Part shown: positions 12,501 through 23,288 of the stretch, one piece after another
Position numbering within the stretch: position 1 is the first letter of the stretch
Layout: each line of letters opens with the position of its first letter
Assembly (NCBI RefSeq): GCF_030463565.1
Contig: NC_134648.1
Location: forward strand, 12,937,806 to 13,001,805
DNA length: 64,000 nt
Reading direction: 5' to 3'
DNA from: Pelecanus crispus
Lineage: Eukaryota > Chordata > Aves > Pelecaniformes > Pelecanidae
The notes under the pieces: model-generated
Seen by the model: only the letters and a program-made list of their open reading frames with translations
The model's database searches: none
Told to the model about the DNA's origin: nothing
Program-made: the position numbers and the translations under genes

Positions 12501-14639
12501 GTTTCAAAGTCCTCAATGTTGCTACCTTAAAGGTTTGTTTTTTACATGCGCTCTGCTCTGTCTGCATATTAATGGCTATGTTCTTATGAAATACATAGTG
12601 CTTTGTCTATACTGTGTAATGTAGTGCCATGTTACACATATCAAAGATCTTGTTCTTAGTCTTTCAGTTCTTCAGGAAAATCATGTAGAAGAAGCAAGCA
12701 AACTCCTGTTTCAATAGAGAAAGTGTTTGTAAGCAGGGTCATCCCTGTCATACCCTAGAAACAAGATGAGAGAGGAAACTGAAATATCCTGGAGAGAGTT
12801 TAACTCCTGCTTCAGAGGGAGGCTGCCTGTCACTGAGGAGGTTGAACATGGAAAGCCACAAGGGAGATCTGTATCCAAAGGAGACTGAGTGAAAGGTTAG
12901 GATTCTTTATTTGCTTTGGTTTCTTGTAGGCTTGGGAGGTCTGGGAAGCCTGGGCTTTGTGGAGAGCTGAATTGCCAGACCAGTGGGAAGGAGACAATGC
13001 TCAATTTCCACAAAGAACAGAAATGTCACTTCTGAATCTCTGATGGTCTATGTCAGGGTGAAAAACTTTGGGACAGCGACAACCTTGAAAGGAATGACTG
13101 TTACCAGGAAAAGCCCCTGATATTTGTATTTCCTACATAAACATTTTTTTAACTTCTTTCCTATCCTGCTGTTCAGGCTTCAAGGTTCCTTTAGAAATGA
13201 TTGTAGAGAACAGTTAAGTCTGTTCTCCCATATCAAAAGTTTTCTGTTTAGCAACCCTCATCAGCATTTTAAAACATGCTGCATGAGATGCTGGGAATTT
13301 TCCTTATAGGTTACTAGAAGTATTTAGGTCAAATGCTAATTAAACATTCAGTATAAGGCTGCTTTTTTTTCACCACACAAGTTAAAATAAAGACCCACAA
13401 ATAGGTTAAAGACCTTTTATACTGTTCCAGTCCAGGTAAGTGATGTTCCACACAGTTTTGGAACAGCTGAAATATAAAAAGGAAGAAACTGACAAAAAAA
13501 AAAAAGATTATTTCAGTCTCACTTCATCATTCTAAACTTCTTTTCTCCCTCTCCTAATCTGTAGTTTGCTACAAAACCATGTGAAGGAACCTATTTTTTT
13601 ATTTGGTGTTACAAAGGTGTTTATCTCATTTTTCCAGCTAAAAATCCTACTAAATGTCAATAGCATGGACAGAGTTTGACTAAAGGAAATTTGCCACAGT
13701 GAGGATAATAGGCACAAAGTGTTAAAACTTGGAAGGACAATTAGCATGCAATTTTAAAATGTCAGAAACCCAGCTTTTGATTAGTTTTCATGGTAGGAAA
13801 TACTTAGGAAATTCAAGGTAAGCATGGAGATGGTAAGATTTTATTTAATGTTCTCGGTGGTTTACAGCCACAGTCTACTAGTCCATGAGAGCTACAGAAT
13901 AACTATGAGTTTCTGCTCCTACATTATAAATGCAAGTGAATCTACTTAGAACTTGCTTCAGTGAGAGTAAGTCTGATTACAGTATTTGACATTGCCATCA
14001 CTTTGTAGAGGCAGGTAAGTACAACACAATAAAGGAGTGAATAGAAATTGGAGCAAGATTGTCTTAAGATCAAGGAGTTTTACCAACATTCAGGTCCAAA
14101 CCACAGCCCAAACACAACCCAATTTTCATTTCTTTATTGCTAATGGAGACATAATTTCATTAACCCACAGCATTCTCCACTTGGCTTATCTGTGTTATAG
14201 GATACCCATAACCATGTTATATGCTGCTGTAAGAGATTGGGCCTGTGCTCAGATAAAAGTTAATACTATCTTAATATATTAAGTGGGAACTTTCTACAAT
14301 GCAAACTGCAGTTTAAAGAGGTAGCTACCGTTACACTTATGTTTACGGGACCTTGAAAACAGCCTGGGGATGTAGGACATCTAAAAGTTTACTGAATCAC
14401 AAACTGAACATGATGTAACAAAATCATCCTGTTACAAAAAAAGGCTCATACCATTCTGAACTGTATAAACAGGTAGAGTAATTTATTGAACAGTACTTGG
14501 CATTGGCAAGGCCTCAGCTAGAGAGAAAGAGTGAGCAAGTTTGGTTTTCTTAGCTGAAAGAAAAGCGGGGGCAGAGGCATAACTCTTTAAATAAATAAGA
14601 TTGTTGCAAAATGTAAGGGAATAAACTATTTTTCATGCC

Positions 14640-14890
14640 CATTTCCAACAGAAAAAGGAGTGATAGGTTTACACTGCGATATGGGTAAGTCAGCTTAGAG
14701 TAGGGAATACCTTTTAACAGTAAAGGACAGTGAAGCACTGGAATAGAGCGTTTGAGGAAATGTTAGGAATTTGTCACTGGAAGTCTTTAAGAACAGGTTA
14801 GACAAACATCTGCCAGCAATAACATAAATACAGCTGATCTTACTGACAGTAAAGGGAACTAGCTGATCTCTTGAACTCCATTCCTGCTCT
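14640..14890 (+). repeat. Old CR1 LINE 3'-region relic
   Basis: Diagnostic phrases in the right order are AAGTCTTTAAGAACAGGTTA, GACAAACATCTGCCAG and, near the end, AACTAGCTGATCTCTTGAAC, the counterpart of the CR1 'actagatgacctcttgaggtc' segment. It is diverged, with approximate ends. Confidence 0.6.
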
Positions 14891-15487
14891 ATGCTTGTTG
14901 GAATCTCTGCAAAAAAATAATTTCTTTGCTAAGACTTCCTGAAGGTTTTCTGAGTTATAGCCGTGAGGATCATCTGTGTTTTGAATCAGTCTATTGGAAT
15001 CACTGTTTGTTGGAACGTCACAAAAGGCAGCAGTGAAGGGACTGGCTCCCACCTCTGTCCCTACAGTCTCACAACAATCCCATTTACAGTAGTGTATCTC
15101 CAAATCTGTTCAAAACTAGGTATCATATTATCTCTGTGTTATGGTACCTATCTTTGCATTGGAACTCTAAGACGAAGGTAAAAGTACTACATCAAGACAA
15201 ATAGGATATTGGGGAATGGATGCCCTTCCAATTCCAAAAGAAAAATCCTGCCTGACATGCTGTGATACAATAGAGAATTCATTTTATTTACCAGATGAAT
15301 AGACAACATGAGTAATGAGTTGTTAATCAGTAAAACAGGAAAAAAAAACAAAAGAAAATCTCCTTTCAAAGTGTTTACTGCCTTAGCAGTCTAACAGTCT
15401 TATCTCCCTTCCTCAGCTGTGTTCTGAGTCAGCAGTAGTTAAATTTTCCAGCAAGCCCTACATGAAAGAAGGTGTTAAGGGTGATTA

Positions 15488-15517
15488 GGGATTTCCAGTC
15501 AGTGACCTCACCTTTGA
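15488..15517 (+). promoter_or_regulatory. LYVE1: Candidate LYVE1 promoter motifs
   Basis: GGGATTTCC at 15488-15496 fits an NF-kappaB site. TGACCTCACCTTTGA at 15503-15517 contains a nuclear-receptor half site (TGACCT). They lie about 175-205 bases upstream of the LYVE1 start codon. COUP-TFII (NR2F2), a nuclear receptor, is known to act in lymphatic endothelium. Any use here is inference from motif match alone. Confidence 0.3.
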
Positions 15518-15691
15518 GTGGGACAGTCAACACATTTGCTCTGGCATTCTTTCTATGAAGCAGTGCAGTGACAGCTGAAGTTGCTTTCAAGAAGTCATCT
15601 CAAAGGTGGTCTGACAGTACCCAATACCTTAACTTTTCTTAGCACAGGAGACAAATCACCGTGCATTTCTTAATTTTCTAAGTTGGTGACA

Positions 15692-15773
15692 ATGGCAACT
15701 TATTTTGGAGTTACCTCAGCAGTGTTTTTCATCTGGGTTATGACATTCACGGCTCAAACTTACTTTACAACAG
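15692..15773 (+). CDS. LYVE1: LYVE1 coding exon 1 (signal peptide)
   Basis: It starts GACAATGGC and its donor is GTACGT. It encodes the hydrophobic leader MATYFGVTSAVFFIWVMTF and a few mature residues, leaving one base (G) for exon 2. Confidence 0.92.
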
Positions 15774-18700
15774 GTACGTAAAGTTTTGCTTTTTAAAGCA
15801 TCCTAGTTGAACAATAAAGTACTTGAAAAAAAGTAGCTAGATTTGCAAGCAAAAATGTGGGGAAGGGAGCATGTGTAAATGTGTTTCTGGCATAGGAAAC
15901 CACAGAGTTTTGAGAATACAGTGCAATGAAAACTACTCTAGCATATAAGGGAACTGAAAAGACTTGAAGAGGCTACTGTTCTCTTTCTGGATTTCTTCCT
16001 CACACTGTAAAACTATCTGGAATGTAGATTGAAGCTGATAACTTTTCCAAAACATTTCTTTTACTTCACTGTTTTGTTTTAAAAGGTTTAGCGAATTCTA
16101 AGCTACAGCTGTGGACCATGTCCTACAGTCACTTTTCTTATCACTTAAGACTTCATTTTCTGGTACTGAATTTTTATATTATGCTATGTATCTATCATGC
16201 AATTCTCATGTAAAAATATTTGTCCTGTAATTGAATGACTAAAGACGGTAACAGTTTACAAGTATCTAGGCAACTTTCTAAGGTTTCAGGAAATTCCATT
16301 CAGTCAGCTGCTCAGCTTTATTTGAAATTTGTAAAGTTGGTCATTGAGAAACTTTGATACTCAACATTACATTTTTTAAAAATTGTATTAGCTCAAATCT
16401 AAAGATAGGAAAATAATTGACTAAATAAGCAATAAGAGTAAGAGTGAAGTCTGAGCATAAAAAGTAGTAAGGAGAGAAAGGAATTAGGCATAAACCCTAA
16501 AGGAGGAATGGGGTCTTCAAAACTAAGAAAGAGGGGTGGGATGTGCCTCAGCAGCTGCAAGAGGGAGTTATTCAGGAAACCAGAAACGATTCTCAAGAGG
16601 ACCAGAAGAGTTGCCTGTTAGCAAGAGGGAATAAAGTAAACTTAACACTGGAGTACATAGAATAGAATAGAATAGAATAGAATAGAATAGAATAGAATAG
16701 AATAGAATAGAATAGAATAGAATAGAATGGACTACTTCAGTTGGAAGGGACCTACAACAATCATCTGGTCCAACTGCCTGACCAATTCAGGGCTGATCAA
16801 GTTAAAGCATGTTCTTAAGGGCATTGTCCAAATACCTCTTAAACACTGATGGGCTTGGGGCATCGACCACCTCTCTAGGAAGCCTGTTCCAGTGTTTGAC
16901 CTTTCTGACACAAAAGTACTTTTGCCAAAATGAAGACATAGAAGAGGACATTCATGAAGACAGGCTGGCTGAAAAGAAGAAATTTGACATTGTGAATCAT
17001 CTTCACACTGGGACTACTTGGATAGACTTGAGATCCTCGATACCTACACACACATCTTCACTGAGCAAAAGGGTTTCTCTGCATCCTTATGCAATGTTTG
17101 GACTTGTCTTATGTTCAAGTCAGGGCTGGATGCAGCCACAATTTGGCTATGGGGACTGCTCAAGTGTTCAGTGGCTCACCTGCCATGTGACTGGGTCTAC
17201 ACCATACCAGCAAGTGTTAATGGGGGCCACAGCTTCCATTGCTGTTGAGATAAATCCACGTAATTCAATGATTGCTCTACCAAACATTTAAGTCCAATTA
17301 AACTAAAGGTAAGGACAGCAGAGAGGCATCTTTTACCAGAAGCCATTTCCAACCCCATCACACCCAGTGGGAGCAGGGATGAAATGCCTGCCTTTCTTTT
17401 AGCACTCCACAGAAGCTTAGTCATCTTTTTATCCCCTTCTCATCATGGGAGTGTCTTGGCTGCTACTTCTATCTTTTCATTCATAAAATTCAATTTAACC
17501 TCTGTTGCTAAGAAGTCATGTGGTGGATCTGTAGGAGTCACTTCGTCCTGCCTTGGGAGCTTGTGGGTGCCTGTATTCTGATGCATAGGTTTTATGAAGT
17601 ATTCATTAATGTACGTACCTGGTGAGCACACAGTCTGACAAGCATATTGAGCGAGGAAGTAACACCTGTGGCTGTTGGTTATCTGAAAAGTTTGCAATGA
17701 AATGTTGAAATGTTTCATTTAATACAGCAATTACTGTATGTAACTCAAAAAGAAAAAATCTTTTTTTCCAGTATATGTTTCGAGTGACATATGGAGGCAA
17801 AAGAGTAATATCCTTTCTCCTTGTCTGTGTCAAATCCTGAATTCTGTCCTATGTCCTTAACACAGGCTAAGAAAGTAGAGCAGGTGCAATCAGACCTCAG
17901 CTATGCTTTTCCTGGTGCAGGTGTCATGAATAGTGTGCCAGCCGTGGCTATCTAAAAAAGCTGGATGAACTACCTATGGAGGAGGAATGGGGAAAACTGC
18001 CATAAATTGAGCCGGCCTATCCCTTCTTTTCCTGCTGCCTGCCAAGCACTCAGTAGATTGAACACCTGACAGTGGCTGGCAGGTGGAAGCATCATGCCAA
18101 GCTAGGAAAAAAAAAAAAGATAAGTCTAGGAAGAATAAGGAACATAAGGAATGATAAAATCTTTATAGGAATATTTTCTTATTGGTATATTAATTCCATG
18201 GAAAATTATGTATAATACCTTTGATACAACTTATATTGGTAAGAGTGGTGTACTGACAGAATCAGCACCTTAGTGCCACTGTTAGTTTTATCATTTTAAT
18301 TAAAAAAAGGAAAAAAAAACCCTGTCTGATTACTCTTCCTATTTTGCATGAATAAGTTCTTCAGTAAGAAACTTAAATTCTTCATGAGGAATAAATGTTA
18401 GTATTCAAATACTAACCTTGAATATTTATGTCTAAATTACAGGTTCCATTCTTTCACCTTGCAGGATCACAGGTGTTGGAATTTATCATGAGAAGAAAGC
18501 TAATTTCTCAGAAGCAAGTAATGCATGCAATCAACTGAATCTACAACTGGCAAGTAAAGACCAAGTTGAAAAGGCTTTGAAACATGGCTTTGAAACATGC
18601 AGGTATATGACATCAGCTAGGGTCTCATTACCTTTAGTGAATGCCTTTACATACATCTGAGGCTGGTGATTAATATTAAAAGGACTGATGCTTTTTATTG

Positions 18701-21700
18701 TAGCTATGGATGGGTGAAAGATGGATTGGCTGTCATTCCTCGGATAACATCCAACAAGAAATGTGGTCAGGGCAACATTGGACTAGTGCCATGGTATGCT
18801 GAACCCTTTAAAACATTTAAGGTTTACTGCTTCAATTCCTCAGGTATGTAAGCATGACAGCTACATTTTTTGTGTTTTGGTTTGGTTTTTCTTTTTTTTT
18901 TTTTTTTAATATCTGCATGAAAAATTCATAACAAGTGAGTTCTTATAATTTGTTGGCCCTTTCACCTGCAGTCTTAAACGTTGTCCATCTCTACTTAGCT
19001 CTGTAGGGGAAAACAGCTTCCAAGAAAAAAGGTCAATTCAGTTAATCTGAATTAATAATTTGGTGCAGCCATGAAAGCTCTTGAAGAAGAGTTGCTTTTA
19101 CCATTCTGTAATGTTGACACAATGTTCTTAATATGTTTTGATTATTTAGGCACGTTAATTTGAAAGATAGTGAACCGAATCTTTAACCAGGGTGTCTGGT
19201 TGTGGTGTGTGTTTTCTTGCAAAAAGACCAAGAGTGGGGTACTTCAGGAAAAGTTGAATGTTTTTTGATAAAAGGAAATGTATCCATTAAACTAAATTAA
19301 AATATAAGCTAGAACAGCTGAGACACCATAAAATTAACTAGATTCCCAATCTAGTATCAGTAAAATCAAAAGTTTTCTTTAATGTGCATCATCATCCCAT
19401 GTGTGAAAAGACCTGTCCTTCCTCTCATTTTTGACTGTCTATTCCCAGATTGAAGATACAACAGTGAAATTTGGCCTTGATATGTTAGACCTTCTCAGCA
19501 CAAAAGATCTGTACTGTTTCTTAATGACTTCTGTGGTATTAACCAAAAATAAGTATTTAAGTATTAAACTAGAGGCATTGTGTTCCTGCTAGTGTCCCAT
19601 ATCTATGGTTATTATGTAACAACTATCCCAATAATTAGACCATATACAGGATCAATAAATTATTTCTAATCAGTCCCTAGACCCTGCCAATGAGTTTTAG
19701 ATAACAAGAGCAAGATACTGTGTACAAAATCCTGAATTTTTTCAGGAAAGATGTGTGAACAAGGGTTGGAAAGAGCAGGAGAAAGATGGATATGCAGGAT
19801 ATGCCCATGCAAAGATATAAAGACCTAAGACCATGCCTGGTGACTGTGAACATTGGAGCTTATTGCACTAACTTAGTTTTTCTCTACAGTCCATAGCTTT
19901 TATTGATGAATGCATAGGTGAATTAGTACTCAGGTAACATGCTCTAAGAGAGGTTGCTCCTATTGGTACTGTTATTTCTTCTGTTCCTATGCAACATAGT
20001 GTTTCAGTGCATGAAATATGTGTCATTCTGCATCAGAAGTGCTGGATACGTTGAGTAATGCTAAGGAGGTAGCAAGTCATTCCAAATTACTTGCTTTGTT
20101 TAGCTTTAATTAAAAAAAATATACTGTTACAGTATGTGAAGAAAGTTAAGCTTGCTGAATGGTTAGAAAATAACTTGAAGTAATGTATATTTAACATTGG
20201 GATGATTCTGCATTTATCTTAATTGCCAAACGATTGCTTGTTCTAGGTATTTCTTACCCAAAATATTTGGCAGAAGCTCATTCTGTCAATTTTCTTTGTG
20301 CCAAAGAAATGCCAAAATCACTTGAAAACTGTGGTGGAAAAAGTAAAAAGCTCCTGCCATTCAGCTTTTTATTCTGTGAATCTAACTGCGTCATCAGACT
20401 TCCTATGGGGATTCATTTGGAGAACAGCACATATGCCATTTCCCTGTTATTTATGTTGTAATTTGCTTGTTACTTTAGTGAAATTTTTATAGCTTTACAG
20501 AATACAGAACTTCACTAGAAAGGAAGAATTTTCACATGAGCCTGATTCAGAACTCAGCTTTTCCATTTACATACAGAAGTCCACTTGCACCCACGTTTTT
20601 ATATAGACAACATTCACATAATTTAAACGGCTTAATTTCTGAGTGTGCCTGAAGTTTGCTTCTTTCTAGCCCTGGTTAGAATTGTGTCACCTTTTTCTCT
20701 CACACTGGTGCCTGTTTTACCTGAAAGTTTTATGGGCTACTTTTGTTTCCAGGAAATCAAAGTAGTGTTCCAAGTATCAACAGTGCATGCATATGTTTTG
20801 AACATATACATAATATAATAGAAATTTTTTTAATCTTGGATCTGCAGGCAAGTCTCCTGCTCTGCAGGAGGTCATATTATTGTTTTTGTATGCATTATTA
20901 TTCTAAGTACTTTTCAGGGAGAATCTTGTCATTGGTATGCAATTATAAAATGAGCACCACACCTGCTCAAAAAAGTGTTTAACTATGTGAGTAATAATAA
21001 AAGGTGCATAATCTGGGTTGTAGCCACATGTTTGAAATAGGCATGCCTGACTTGGGTAAGGCTTTTGTGAATAAACGAATAATAATTTGCCAGACGGGAA
21101 TGACTGAGGAACAATTTCAATAAACATGTTTGTACAGTAAGTACAAAACTAACATACAACACAATTCTTACGTATTTCCTTTCCCTGTTGCAGATGTTCA
21201 GATTAATTCATGTAAACCAGATCCAACTACAACCATATTACCTTCATCAAGTGCACCAACAAACTTAACTGCATATTCAGGCTCTGATTTGACTGAGAAC
21301 ATCACAGCAGTGCCCAATGTGGCCGAGTCAGAACAATCGCTGAAAAATATAAAATTTCGCCTAATATGTATAACTGAAACTATATTACCAACAGAAGCAA
21401 CTACTACAAAAATGCCAGAGGAAGACCCACCAACTGACTCTCCTAACTACACTTCCTATGCTGCCTTTAACAATGATGCCATTGTCTTTGGAGGTAAAGG
21501 CTATTGGTAGCTATTTAATCTGAAGAGCTAGTTACATAGATGTTAGTAGTAAAAAAGTTTACTGCTATTTTTGTTTGCTACTCCAGCATCCATTTTGATA
21601 TAGCTGAACCTGGAGGCAGAATAGGAGTGTTCTGGTTTTGTAAAAGCAAAGCTTATAAGGCAGAGGATTTTAAAATAATTTTTAAGTAGAAGTAAGATCT

Positions 21701-23288
21701 TATTTTATACTCTTCGATAATATTTTAATATGAAATGGTGGAAATTCATTCTGGTTAATGTGATTTGGGGTAAATAAATTTCTGAGAAAGTCTTAGCAAA
21801 CACCATGTGCTCAGAGGAATGGAAAACCCAGCAGGCTCATAAAAACAAAAAAGCCAAGACAGTTTTAAGGACAATTGTTGTTCTCCAAACATGGAGGTGT
21901 TCTCGAGATATGAGGTGTGAATAAGTAATCCTAATATACAGCAACTGAGAAATAGACTAAATACAAGGAAAAGCAATCTAACTGTAAGGATAGTTAATCG
22001 CAAAATTGTGTTCTCTAGGCAGGCTGTGAAAACCCTCCAATGAGCAGATTAGACAAACATCTGTCAGGGATTGCCTAAATACCAGTTTTACTCTCTCTTG
22101 AAAAAATGAGCAGGAGTAACTAACCTTTTGAGATTCCTAATACCTCTATTCTTGAGTTGATGTGTATGTACCTCTTATACTAGGCTGTTTTTAGAAGAAT
22201 CTGGATTTACGCTCATGAGCCTTTAGAAAGTCAGAATTAAGTATGTATGCTTACCTCGCTTTTATCTCTAGGTATCCCCACTGCACTTCTTGTACTGGCA
22301 GTCATCTTCTTCATTATTTCAGTTGTTCTAGCAGTCTGCTATATCAAAAAGTAAGTTAGTTGGTTTGTTTTTTTTTTTTCCTCCTGGACTGAGTTAACTC
22401 CTAGACTACCACCAGTAAATATTTTAAATATATAGTTAAAGAGCAGAGAAGTAATGATAATGACATAACAGTGTAGCACAAAGAATAAAATCTTAAACCC
22501 TGTTGTTATGCAGATAAAGTTTGTTGTTGCTATTGCCATTCCCTGCTTTGGAAAAGGAGCCAAAGACAAATATTGCCCTTTTTTGATTGGGCAATTATGC
22601 CTAGTGTGAAACGTTTCCAAGAGTGTCCAAATAGCAGCACTGAAGTGTGCATCTGTTTGTGTATAAGCCTGTTCATGCAGTCTTAGTCTTGTTTCTTTCT
22701 ACATCAGACTCGAGGTAAAAGTTTTTATTTTTGGACTATGATTGTGTTCAGAAAAAAATAATTGTTGAGCTCATTTGTCATGCATAAAGGTCTTCAACAC
22801 AGTGCATCATTAAGTCATATCAAGAAGTTGTGTGCATGTCTTACATCCTAGCCCAGATAGCTTTATCATTATGGACCATGAATCCTGAATATACATTGTC
22901 TGTTTTTAAAAAAAAAAAATTTCTTTAAAAAGCACACTGCTTGAAAAAGCACAATGATCTAGCATACCATTATTCTCTGTGAGACTTTTCCTTGAGTATG
23001 GCAAAGAAAGTTAATTCTAGATATTTTTCACTTTATTTCTTGAGTGATACTACCAAACTATGTCAGTGTTACTGCTTTACTATCCTTTTTTCTATTTCAA
23101 GGTACAAGAAAACCTTCCCATTTTCAAACAAGAATCAGCAAAAAGACATGGTTGAAACTACTGCTCTCAAAGAAGCTAAGTCAAATGACGAAACACCTAA
23201 GAAGAAAACAAAGAATAATGGAAAAAAGGTAGAAGAGTCTAAAACCAAGCCTGAGGCCACAGTAAAATGTCTAGAAGCAGAAGTTTAA
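15692..23288 (+). CDS. LYVE1: LYVE1, lymphatic vessel endothelial hyaluronan receptor 1, complete
   Basis: Six coding exons (15692-15773, 18443-18602, 18704-18843, 21194-21493, 22272-22350, 23102-23288) join in frame to 315 residues (human about 322). Order of parts: signal peptide (1 to about 21); Link domain with six cysteines at 34, 56, 80, 101, 123 and 134; a Thr/Ser/Pro-rich stalk with N-glycosylation sequons at N151, N163 and N212 (also N48 and N125 in the Link domain) and a lone Cys186; a transmembrane helix (about 231-251); and a basic tail ending CLEAEV as in mammals. It is a type I membrane receptor that binds hyaluronan on lymphatic endothelium and some macrophages and supports leukocyte entry into lymphatics. 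The start ATG has A at -3 and G at +4. Frame, splice sites and domain order all agree. Confidence 0.95.
16657..16905 (-). repeat. CR1 LINE 3' end with expanded (TAGAA)n tail, minus orientation
   Basis: About 14 AATAG units at 16657-16728 run into TTCAGTTGGAAGGGACCTAC, CATCTGGTCCAACTGCCTGA, GGGCATTGTCCAAATACCTC and AGGCATCGACC-like text, the reverse complement of a bird CR1 3' end. It lies in LYVE1 intron 1. Open frames over it (e.g. 16809-17291 +) are repeat-derived and not genes. Confidence 0.88.
18443..18602 (+). CDS. LYVE1: LYVE1 coding exon 2 (first half of Link domain)
   Basis: The acceptor is ATTACAG and the donor GTATAT; the exon has 160 nt. It encodes PCRITGVGIYHEKKANFSEA, the second Link cysteine (NACNQL), KDQVEKAL and FETC. 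A second AG at 18463-18464 would give a frameshifted, 22-nt shorter exon lacking Cys34, so the upstream acceptor is chosen. Confidence 0.93.
18704..18843 (+). CDS. LYVE1: LYVE1 coding exon 3 (second half of Link domain)
   Basis: The acceptor is TTTATTGTAG and the donor GTATGT; the exon has 140 nt. It encodes SYGWVKDGLAVIPRITSNKK, then CGQGNIG, and ends YCFNSS. This is the main hyaluronan-contact face; the lysine at human position 108 is Gln103 here. Confidence 0.94.
21194..21493 (+). CDS. LYVE1: LYVE1 coding exon 4 (last Link cysteine and stalk)
   Basis: The acceptor is CTGTTGCAG and the donor GTAAAG; the exon has 300 nt. It encodes QINSC (sixth Link cysteine) and then a Thr/Ser/Pro-rich stalk with sequons NLT, NIT and NYT. 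FRLICITE matches the human segment that carries the unpaired cysteine used for dimerisation. Confidence 0.93.
21950..22150 (+). repeat. Old CR1 LINE 3'-region relic
   Basis: GCAGATTAGACAAACATCTG, TCAGGGATTGCCTAAATACC and upstream GCAGGCTGTGAAAACCCTCC fit the CR1 segment before the 3' end. It is diverged, lies in LYVE1 intron 4 and has approximate limits. Confidence 0.55.
22272..22350 (+). CDS. LYVE1: LYVE1 coding exon 5 (transmembrane helix)
   Basis: The acceptor is TCTCTAG and the donor GTAAGT; the exon has 79 nt. It encodes PTALLVLAVIFFIISVVLAV followed by CYIKK, a single membrane span with a basic stop-transfer end. Confidence 0.94.
23102..23288 (+). CDS. LYVE1: LYVE1 coding exon 6 (cytoplasmic tail)
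   Basis: The acceptor is TTTCAAG. The exon encodes YKKTFPFSNKNQQKDMVET, a Lys-rich tail, and the C-terminus VKCLEAEV, with TAA at 23286-23288. The AFPF/TFPF-SNKNQQK and CLEAEV segments are hallmarks of the LYVE1 tail. Confidence 0.94.

Larger units (their letters stand above)
9366..15691 (+). other. IRAG1 3' UTR followed by the IRAG1-LYVE1 intergenic region
   Basis: The nearest polyadenylation hexamer is AATAAA at 9589-9594. Further hexamers at 11500-11505 and 12489-12494, and an A-rich cluster near 11115-11127, could serve longer transcripts, so the true 3' end is open. A T10-G9 run lies at 11150-11168. An old CR1 relic occupies about 14640-14890. The last 300 bases should hold the LYVE1 promoter. 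I see no further gene. Confidence 0.55.

Noticed and set aside
16809-17291. 160-codon open frame on the + strand
   Set aside because: Its first part is the reverse complement of CR1 and the rest has no recognisable domain. It lies in a LYVE1 intron with no matching splice sites.
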